NCBI GenBank assembly: GCA_046154525.1
Contig: JBJXDS010000200.1
Span: 1-14,150, forward strand
Reading direction: 5' to 3'
DNA length: 14,150 nt
From: JABWCE01 sp046154525
GTDB lineage: Bacteria > Bacteroidota > Bacteroidia > NS11-12g > UBA9320
The notes below the pieces were generated by a model. It searched no databases, was not told the DNA's origin, and saw only the letters and a list, made by a program, of their open reading frames with translations. Position numbers and translations under genes: made by a program. Position 1 is the first letter of the stretch; each line of letters begins with the position of its first letter. Of this stretch, positions 1 to 5,545 are shown piece after piece.

Positions 1-1021
1 AAAATTGTTTTAAATCTTGCTTTTCTTGTGTTGTGAGATTTAAACCTTTGGCTAAATCTTTCATGTTAGGATCCAGCGTTGCTGATTTTTTAACTCCGCT
101 ACTATAAAATTCTATCACTTCTTCTAAGGTTTTAAACCTACCGTCGTGCATGTAAGGTGCTGTGAATTCAACATTTCGCAAAGTTGGAGTTTTAAATTTA
201 CCTCTATCCATTGGATTTTTGGAAACGTCTTCCTGCCCTTTATCCGTAAAAATTGAATCCAACCCATTGTTGTGAAACGCTCTATCGGTAAATAAATAAT
301 CGCCAACTGTTCCGTGGCAATGCCAGCAATCCCCTTTTTCGTAAAATATTTTCATACCCCTTTCTTGTGAGTTTTGAGGGTTTTTAACAGCTTCCAATGT
401 TTTTTTAGGAATAAAATAATTGATATCGAATACTGAATTACTGCTAATCATGGTTCGTTCAAATTGTGCAATGGCTTTAGCTGACAATTCTTTTGTAATA
501 ATTTTTGTTCCAAAAGCCTTTTCAAATAACTCTGGATAGTCAGAATGAGCCATCAATTCCATAATAGCATTTGGCCACAATTCATGCATTTCAACAGGAT
601 TTTCAACTGGGCCAAGGGCTTGTTCTTCTAAACTTTTAGCCCGACCATCCCAAAAAAATTCTTTATCCCATGCCAAATTTATTATTGCCATGCTATTACG
701 GCCTCCCGGTTTTTTATCAATCCCTATACTAAATTGAAGCTTATTATCGGTAAATGCAAAATCTGCATTATGGCAACTGCCACAGCTTTGCGTATTGTCG
801 CCACTTAATATCGGGTCATAAAAGAGTTTCCTTCCCAAAGCCACACCTTCCACCGTCATAGGGTTATTAGCAGGTATTTCGGGCGGGGCAAAGTCATTGG
901 GGACTTCTAATGAATATGGCGTTGGTTGTGTTAGAAGCGGTTCTGTATCATCCGGCTTACAGGCTTCAAAAACAACGGTTAAAAAAGCAAATACAAAAAC
1001 ACTTTTTACTAAAGTTTTCAT
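1..1021 (-). CDS. Di-haem cytochrome c peroxidase / MauG-MbnH-like lipoprotein (3' end cut by window)
   Basis: The frame is open from an ATG at 1021 to the left edge: 340 codons, no stop. The N-terminus is a lipoprotein-type signal with Cys21 followed by KPDD, so the protein is probably anchored to a membrane facing the periplasm. Two haem c attachment motifs are visible, CGSCH (residues 80-84) and CWHCH (232-236). The family motif LRNVEFTAPYMHDGRF (about 281-296) follows, then TLEEVIEFY. This is the di-haem peroxidase/MauG architecture: bacterial members reduce H2O2 or, in MauG and MbnH, oxidise a partner protein. Only the last few dozen residues should be missing. The start lies 2 bases after the stop of the MbnP-like gene, which points to translational coupling and suggests an MbnH-like role. 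A generic periplasmic peroxidase remains possible. Family assignment is firm; the specific substrate is inferred. Confidence 0.93.
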   Translation of the reverse strand, partial: MKTLVKSVFVFAFLTVVFEACKPDDTEPLLTQPTPYSLEVPNDFAPPEIPANNPMTVEGVALGRKLFYDPILSGDNTQSCGSCHNADFAFTDNKLQFSIGIDKKPGGRNSMAIINLAWDKEFFWDGRAKSLEEQALGPVENPVEMHELWPNAIMELMAHSDYPELFEKAFGTKIITKELSAKAIAQFERTMISSNSVFDINYFIPKKTLEAVKNPQNSQERGMKIFYEKGDCWHCHGTVGDYLFTDRAFHNNGLDSIFTDKGQEDVSKNPMDRGKFKTPTLRNVEFTAPYMHDGRFKTLEEVIEFYSSGVKKSATLDPNMKDLAKGLNLTTQEKQDLKQF

Positions 1022-1023
1022 AT

Positions 1024-1779
1024 CTATTCTACTTTTAATACAGTTATCAAGTCAACCATATTGGCTGCCAACTTTCCAGCCTCTACCTTTTCAGATGGGA
1101 ACGACTGGATATCATCATCCGCCTTAATGTCAAAAACATTTGGGTTTTTAAAAAACTCGGCTAAATTGCAATTCATAAAAGCTTTTTTGGTATCAGCGTT
1201 AATTTTAAAACTTATAGAATTTGAAATTTTATTTAAAAATTGATCCGTGCCAATATGATATCTAAACGAATTTTGTGAAATACCATCTTTATAAAAACCT
1301 TCTAATTTTAAAAATAAATACCCGCTGCTCCAAGTCCAAAGCATTCCTTTGGTTGGGCTTAAATCCCCATCCTGATTACCACTATGATTTCGTAAACTAT
1401 CAATACCGATAAAATAAGAAATGGCTTTATAATCCCCATTGGGAACATCATCCAAGGTAACGGTTTGCGATGCCAAATCAAAGGCATCAATCAGTTCATA
1501 ATGGCCAAATTTTACCTTCGAACCATCTATTTTAGTCAATTCAATATTTGAAATATAATATTGAAAAGTAGACACGATAAATTCGTTTCCAGCTGCATTG
1601 GAATAATAACTTGACGAATTTTTAGTCAACGGAGTTCCCTCCATCGCATTGGCGAATTGTAGGGTTAAAGTCCCTGTTTTTTTAGGGGTGTCTATTGGCT
1701 TTATTTCTTCATCCTTACATCCTCCAAATACAAAAGCCAAGGCACATACAAGTGCTATAGAAAATAATTTCATTCTCAT
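1024..1779 (-). CDS. MbnP-like lipoprotein, partner of the di-haem protein
   Basis: A 251-residue protein with a lipoprotein signal peptide (lipobox VFGGC, Cys21, then KDEE, an acidic stretch typical of exported Bacteroidota lipoproteins). The body matches what I recall of the MbnP family: a beta-rich start (TGTLTLQFAN), a YYISNIEL motif near 74-81, an H-x-G-N-Q-D-G-D segment at 132-139, then KGMLWTWSSGYLFLKLEG with Trp148 and Trp150, and FRYHIG around His175. In the known MbnH/MbnP system the di-haem enzyme converts a Trp of MbnP to kynurenine and the protein binds copper. The conserved Trp pair here is the obvious candidate site. The His-rich C-terminus I associate with other members is absent: it ends NMVDLITVLKVE. 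The start could also be Met3 (MKLF). It is followed after 2 bases by the di-haem gene. Family call is good; copper binding is inference. Confidence 0.82.
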   Translation of the reverse strand: MRMKLFSIALVCALAFVFGGCKDEEIKPIDTPKKTGTLTLQFANAMEGTPLTKNSSSYYSNAAGNEFIVSTFQYYISNIELTKIDGSKVKFGHYELIDAFDLASQTVTLDDVPNGDYKAISYFIGIDSLRNHSGNQDGDLSPTKGMLWTWSSGYLFLKLEGFYKDGISQNSFRYHIGTDQFLNKISNSISFKINADTKKAFMNCNLAEFFKNPNVFDIKADDDIQSFPSEKVEAGKLAANMVDLITVLKVE

Positions 1780-1806
1780 TTATTTTAATTTTTCTTAAAT
1801 AATTTT

Positions 1807-1835
1807 AAAAAAATCCCCCCGCTAAGCGGGGGGGT
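1807..1835 (-). terminator. Intrinsic terminator after the 69-residue Cys-rich gene
   Basis: Read on the minus strand, an 8-bp all-GC stem CCCCCCGC / GCGGGGGG with a 3-base loop (1815-1833), extendable by a G-T and an A-T pair, is followed directly by seven T residues (1813-1807). It starts about 12 bases after the stop of the Cys-rich gene. The T tract lies only on the minus-strand side, so it acts in that direction. Only 27 bases separate it from the start of the MbnP-like gene. Confidence 0.9.
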
Positions 1836-1846
1836 CAATAAACTAT

Positions 1847-2056
1847 CTATTTTTTAGCGCAACAGGCTTGTTCTTCCTGGCAGCATGTGGCGTCACAACT
1901 TGATGCATCACAGGTGCAATTTCCTTCAGAACATGTGCAATTGGTGCAAGTACATTCGCTGCCGCAGCAGCAGTTATTATTTGATAATTTGTTATAAGCG
2001 AATACGCTTCCGGCTAATGTTAACACTGTAACAGCCACTATTATTAATTTTTTCAT
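1847..2056 (-). CDS. Small exported Cys-rich, metallothionein-like protein
   Basis: A 69-residue protein with an N-terminal hydrophobic segment (residues about 4-20, ending SVFA), so a secretion signal or membrane anchor, followed by about 45 residues holding 14 cysteines (29-31, 35, 37, 40, 42, 47, 49, 54, 58, 59, 65, 66). The Cys-Thr-Cys unit occurs three times (35-37, 40-42, 47-49), with CC pairs at 58-59 and 65-66. No aromatic residue follows the signal apart from Tyr21. Such density with CxC spacing is typical of thiolate metal-binding proteins, but I do not recognise a named family, and an exported location is unusual for a metallothionein. It has its own strong terminator and an inverted repeat about 40 bases before its start. 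The neighbours (HYC_CC_PP-type protein upstream, MbnP/di-haem pair downstream) fit a copper or other soft-metal role, by inference. Confidence 0.8.
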   Translation of the reverse strand: MKKLIIVAVTVLTLAGSVFAYNKLSNNNCCCGSECTCTNCTCSEGNCTCDASSCDATCCQEEQACCAKK

Positions 2057-2096
2057 TTGATGATTATTTAATGTTTATTTTTTAATTAACGGTATT

Positions 2097-2110
2097 ATCG
2101 AATCTTCGAT
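2097..2110. promoter_or_regulatory. Inverted repeat, possible operator for the Cys-rich gene
   Basis: ATCGAA-TC-TTCGAT is a perfect 6-bp inverted repeat with a 2-base centre, 40 bases upstream of the start of the 69-residue Cys-rich gene. Its size and place suit a dimeric regulator site. I could not find a convincing Bacteroidota -7 box in this spacer, and short AT-rich palindromes also arise by chance. Confidence 0.3.
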
Positions 2111-2245
2111 GTTTGTTTGTATTTAAATTTTTAATTGAAAATAAATATTGCCTGTAAATCTCTAAAACAACAAATCGCTCAAAACAATTTGTTATAATTT
2201 GTAATAGAAATCAAAAGACAATCATAAAATAGAATATTCACAGAA

Positions 2246-2295
2246 ATAAATTCTTGAACATTCGTGAAGTTCGTAAAAAAATCGTGTCTGAAATC
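2246..2295. repeat. Possible decayed copy of a dispersed intergenic repeat
   Basis: This stretch just past the stop of the HYC_CC_PP-type gene contains ATTCGTGAAGTTCGT, then seven A, then ATCGTGTCTGAAATCC. From memory it resembles the degenerate ATTCGTG / ATCCGTGTCTGA intergenic elements of Bacteroidota genomes. It contains near-repeats of TTCGTG/TTCGTA/ATCGTG and no coding signal. The assignment rests on recall and internal similarity alone. Confidence 0.3.
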
Positions 2296-2670
2296 CTATA
2301 GTCTGTAAACGCAGTTTTTGATAAAAACCGGTACATTATGATCCTTAAAAGGAAGGCTTGAAAAAGCTTCAACCTTTGTTAAAGGCAAATTAATATCTAA
2401 CTCAGGCTTAAACAAAACCTGGATTGCAATAAGAGAAATAGGATTTATTGTTTGATGTTTTACACTGAAGTGTTGCGAAACCGAAGGCTTTACCTGTTCG
2501 TTCTTACAACAGTTATTACACTTGGATTCACCATCGCAGCAGCATTTGGATGAGGCTTCAAAACCGATAGAAATAGTTTCTAACTTACCGCCGCAAAAAT
2601 GAATTTGGGCAGCCATACCACTTATAGAGAAGAGGTATAAACTTAGAATTAAAAATACTATTCTTTTCAT
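2296..2670 (-). CDS. HYC_CC_PP family-type small exported protein
   Basis: A 124-residue protein with a signal peptide (residues 1-21), then IHFCGGKL with the His-aromatic-Cys motif at 24-26, and a short Cys cluster: CCC at 43-45, Cys51, CC at 54-55. The C-terminus ends NCVYRL. This order (H-Y/F-C, CC cluster, proline motif, C-terminal hydrophobic strand) matches the Bacteroidota family called HYC_CC_PP, whose function is unknown to me. Here the usual PP is reduced to single prolines (NVPVFI). The family is often seen near copper or TonB-receptor genes, so the Cys-rich and MbnP-like neighbours downstream fit a metal-related role; that is inference. The start ATG has a TAAATTTG box 10 bases upstream. 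The 105 bases separating it from truB hold nothing else I can identify apart from a short palindrome. Confidence 0.72.
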   Translation of the reverse strand: MKRIVFLILSLYLFSISGMAAQIHFCGGKLETISIGFEASSKCCCDGESKCNNCCKNEQVKPSVSQHFSVKHQTINPISLIAIQVLFKPELDINLPLTKVEAFSSLPFKDHNVPVFIKNCVYRL

Positions 2671-2680
2671 TAGTCCAACA

Positions 2681-2688
2681 CAAATTTA
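2681..2688 (-). promoter_or_regulatory. -7 box upstream of the HYC_CC_PP-type gene
   Basis: Minus-strand TAAATTTG fits the Bacteroidota TAnnTTTG -7 consensus and ends 10 bases before the ATG, so the leader would be only a few bases. No good TTTG/TTG -33 box is present at the usual 17-23 base spacing, which lowers confidence. Confidence 0.4.
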
Positions 2689-2775
2689 AGGGTTTTACAG
2701 AAACTAATATTATTTAATTTATATTTTTTGTCATCCTTTTCTAATCTATTAATCTGGTAAACTTTACTTTTTTAA

Positions 2776-3453
2776 TTATTCCTGTGGCCTCTTGGCTACA
2801 AATTCTTTAAAACCCTCAAAACTTAAAGCATCTTTTACACTATAATCCCCTATTCGTGTACGGCGAAGGGACGAGAGATAAGCCCCGTTACCAATAGCTT
2901 TACCAAAATCATTGGCTATTGAACGGATATAGGTGCCTTTGCTGCACACTATCCTAAAGTCAACTTCGGGTAACCGGATGGCCGTTATTTCAAAAACTCT
3001 TACCTCCACTTGTTTCGATTTTATAATTACCTCCTCCCCTTTCCGGGCACTTTCATAAGCCCTTTTGCCGTCCACTTTCACTGCTGAATAAATGGGAGGA
3101 GTTTGGGTTATTATTCCTGTAAATTGTAAGGTGGCATTTTGTATTTGGTCTTCTGTTAACTTAGAAATATCAAACGTTTGGTCAATCTCTGTTTCCATAT
3201 CAAACGAAGGGCGGGTAGCCCCCAACACAAAGGTGCCGGTATATTCTTTTTCTTGTAACTGCAGGTCGGTTATTTTTTTGGTCCATTTGCCGGTACAAAT
3301 TATTAATAGTCCTGTGGCCAATGGGTCAAGGGTTCCGGCGTGGCCTACTTTTTTTACTTTAGCAATGTATTTTATATGCTTTACCGCCTGAAAAGATGTT
3401 TTACCATAGGGCTTATCTATCAGTATCAGCTGACCTTCATTAAAATCAATCAA
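2776..3453 (-). CDS. truB: tRNA pseudouridine(55) synthase TruB, short form, TTG start
   Basis: TruB makes pseudouridine at U55 in the T-arm of tRNAs in the cytoplasm. The diagnostic motif VGHAGTLDPLATGLL runs over residues 36-50, with Asp43 as the expected catalytic nucleophile. Before it sits the N-terminal LLIDKP-type motif (LILIDKPYGKTSF, 9-21). Later come the substrate-binding stretches QTPPIYSAVKVDGKRAYE (about 117-134) and CSKGTYIRSIANDFG (about 170-184). At 225 residues it lacks the C-terminal PUA-type extension of the 314-residue E. coli enzyme; the short form is usual in Bacteroidota. No ATG fits: the frame has a stop five codons upstream, and TTG at 3453 gives the expected N-terminus. 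It starts 5 bases after the stop of the T9SS cargo gene, so the two probably share a transcript, an odd pairing of housekeeping and secreted genes. Confidence 0.96.
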   Translation of the reverse strand: MIDFNEGQLILIDKPYGKTSFQAVKHIKYIAKVKKVGHAGTLDPLATGLLIICTGKWTKKITDLQLQEKEYTGTFVLGATRPSFDMETEIDQTFDISKLTEDQIQNATLQFTGIITQTPPIYSAVKVDGKRAYESARKGEEVIIKSKQVEVRVFEITAIRLPEVDFRIVCSKGTYIRSIANDFGKAIGNGAYLSSLRRTRIGDYSVKDALSFEGFKEFVAKRPQE

Positions 3454-3458
3454 ATCTT

Positions 3459-5333
3459 CTATTTAATAAGTTTGGCGGTGAATTTCACTTTATTGTTTTG
3501 CCCTTTTACATAAACGTAATAAGTACCATGCGATATATTGTAAGTATCAAAATAAAGTTCGTTATACCCTTGCGGCAATTCACCGTTAAAAACCTCCCTA
3601 ATAATTTGCCCCATAGGGTTAAACAATTCCACCTTTATTTTTTCGTCATTTTCAAGGTTAAAGGCTAAGGCTGTTCGGTTTTGCAATGGGTTGGGATAAG
3701 CCTTGAGTGATATATCGGTGGCTACTTCAATTTTATCAGTCACTTTTAATTTTCCAATCCAAGTGCCGTTTAATTTAAATTCATTACCAAAGGTCCCTAC
3801 CAGCCATAATGATCCCGGCTCATTATATTTGTATTGTATGCCGGTATAGTCGCCCCAGCGTTCATGTGCCACTTGAGCTTTGGGCAATCTTTCTATAAAA
3901 TTAACCCCATTTTTTACCCTTACAACACTTGAAAATAGGGAAGGTAAGGTAGCCATTTGGGTATGAAAAACTGCTGAAGTTCCTGGAAAAGATTTAGCCG
4001 AAACATTGGAAAATGTAATGACAGACGACTGGTCGTAGGGTTGGCCTTTGCCAGCGTAGGCAATAGATGGGTAGGCATAATCTACGGAATCGGAACTTAA
4101 ATAATTTACAAGTACTTTATCATTTTTGCTTAAAATAAACATGCCATGTAAAATACCCGATCGGTAATAAGGTTTTACAACTGTGGTTTGAACATATTGT
4201 ATTTTATTGTTATGATAAATTGCTCCTAAAACTCTGGTATCATTGGTTTGCAAGGTGTCACCCCCCTTGGGCTGAGGAGCCACAGGGGGCACACCGTAAG
4301 TTTTATCGGTTTTTAAAATTTTGAGGGTTAATGCCGCCTTGCCGCTCTTCAGGGTATTGGATATTTCATGAACAAAAAGCGTGTCGTTTTCCAAATCGCC
4401 GGGCCTTACCGATAAAAAAAACATATTGGGATGCGTTGGTAAAAAACCGCCCTGCACCGGGCAAATACTCCACAATGCCTTGGTTTTGTATCTAATATCA
4501 AAATATACTTTTTGTTTTAAGGAATCGCCATTATAGCCCGAGTTTTTATCTATTTGCCATATAAGGCTTTGGTTAAATCCTACCCTCCAGTCGGTATTTT
4601 CGGTTAATAAATTAAGGGTTAAAAAAACATCTTCCTTGGAAATGGCCAATATGGGATAATCACTCCATTTGTCATTTTTAAGGGCATTACCCGGAATTTT
4701 ATAAAAATTCCATTCACCCAATGGGTCATTTGTTTTTGAAAAAGCCATAATCCCAAAATTAGTAGCCACTTTACTTTCATGCAAAAAGAAAAGTATAAAC
4801 CTATCGGCCAATGGGTCATAAACTACTTTGGGGTCGTAGCAATAATTGGTTAACCCAATAATTTTTCCATTGGCAAAGGCAAATAAGGATTTAAAAAGAA
4901 GGGTTTTGCCTCTTTCATCCAGTACCCGTATGGTTGAATTTTGAACACTTATAATTTTGCCACCATTGGAAATGGCCATGTGGTTGTCGCAGGGTATTCC
5001 GCTTGTGCCTCCTGATTGGCCATTGAAGGAAGTATCAACGGTTGGAGCAATTTCGGCAGAAGTGGTTTTATACTCTCCGGTTTTATTTAGTTTTTGGTAA
5101 TAATCTTCCCTCAATTTATTTACCCTTGCCTTGGCCAAAGCATAGTCACCACCCGGGGCGGGGGCTTCCCATTCATCAGCCCACTGAACTATTTCTGAGG
5201 CACTCTCTCCAAAATTACCACTTTGTAACAAGGGAATGTCAAATGATTTGGTTTGAAAGGAATAATCACTTTGGGCACAAAGCTTGCCCGCCATAAGCGA
5301 AAATAAGGTTACCAGAATTAAAAAAAATTTCAT
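3459..5333 (-). CDS. Exported T9SS type A sorting-domain protein, function unknown
   Basis: A 624-residue protein with a Sec signal peptide (residues 1-20, ending KLCA-Q) and a C-terminal Por secretion tail (about 541-624: AYPNPLQN, a VELFNPMGQIIREV strand, then HGTYYVYVKG and a final KFTAKLIK). The tail directs it through the type IX system to the cell surface or medium. The middle is beta-strand rich with repeated surface-protein motifs such as YDPLADRFILFF, NDKWSDYPILAIS and ERWGDYTGIQ, which look like blades of a propeller-type fold. I see no catalytic motif and no enzyme family I can name. It probably binds or displays something outside the cell. Its gene is divergent from the TonB-dependent receptor gene across 212 bases and is followed by truB after 5 bases. 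T9SS export is firm; role is unknown. Confidence 0.9.
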   Translation of the reverse strand: MKFFLILVTLFSLMAGKLCAQSDYSFQTKSFDIPLLQSGNFGESASEIVQWADEWEAPAPGGDYALAKARVNKLREDYYQKLNKTGEYKTTSAEIAPTVDTSFNGQSGGTSGIPCDNHMAISNGGKIISVQNSTIRVLDERGKTLLFKSLFAFANGKIIGLTNYCYDPKVVYDPLADRFILFFLHESKVATNFGIMAFSKTNDPLGEWNFYKIPGNALKNDKWSDYPILAISKEDVFLTLNLLTENTDWRVGFNQSLIWQIDKNSGYNGDSLKQKVYFDIRYKTKALWSICPVQGGFLPTHPNMFFLSVRPGDLENDTLFVHEISNTLKSGKAALTLKILKTDKTYGVPPVAPQPKGGDTLQTNDTRVLGAIYHNNKIQYVQTTVVKPYYRSGILHGMFILSKNDKVLVNYLSSDSVDYAYPSIAYAGKGQPYDQSSVITFSNVSAKSFPGTSAVFHTQMATLPSLFSSVVRVKNGVNFIERLPKAQVAHERWGDYTGIQYKYNEPGSLWLVGTFGNEFKLNGTWIGKLKVTDKIEVATDISLKAYPNPLQNRTALAFNLENDEKIKVELFNPMGQIIREVFNGELPQGYNELYFDTYNISHGTYYVYVKGQNNKVKFTAKLIK

Positions 5334-5387
5334 TTAATAGTTACATTTAAACTTTGGTCATATGGAATGCTCCGTTTTAAATAAGTT

Positions 5388-5409
5388 GGTTGTGCTAAAT
5401 TTCACAACC
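5388..5409. promoter_or_regulatory. Inverted repeat in the divergent T9SS-cargo / TonB-receptor spacer
   Basis: GGTTGTG-N8-CACAACC is a perfect 7-bp inverted repeat, 55-76 bases upstream of the T9SS cargo start and 137 bases upstream of the receptor start. No T tract follows on either strand, so it is not a terminator. It could be an operator or a leader hairpin for the minus-strand gene. Confidence 0.35.
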
Positions 5410-5496
5410 CGCATTTTGATGCTTCAAACATAACTTCAAAATTTTGTAATAAAAACAAGACCATTGTCTTTAGGCCCACATCTTTTAAAAAAAATC

Positions 5497-5528
5497 TTTG
5501 CCAATTAAAATATAATGCCATACGTTTG
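5497..5528 (+). promoter_or_regulatory. Bacteroidota-type promoter of the TonB-dependent receptor gene
   Basis: TTTG (5497-5500), a 20-base spacer, then TACGTTTG (5521-5528) match the TTTG-N17-23-TAnnTTTG consensus exactly. The -7 box ends 17 bases before the ATG at 5546, so transcription should begin about 10-13 bases before the gene. This is the best promoter in the window. Confidence 0.75.
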
Positions 5529-5545
5529 GAAATTGAATTGAGCCA

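Noticed and set aside
124..306. 60-codon minus-strand frame within the di-haem gene
   Set aside because: It is an alternative frame of the cytochrome c peroxidase, whose frame carries both CxxCH motifs and the PYMHDG motif.
897..1127. 76-codon plus-strand frame across the MbnP/di-haem gene junction
   Set aside because: It spans two well-supported minus-strand genes and is explained as their complement.
2757..2767. Short palindrome GTAAA-C-TTTAC just past truB as a terminator
   Set aside because: The arms are 5 AT-rich pairs with no solid T tract in the right place, too weak to call.
3092..3391. 99-codon plus-strand frame opposite truB
   Set aside because: It overlaps the conserved TruB catalytic motif on the other strand and shows no domain of its own.
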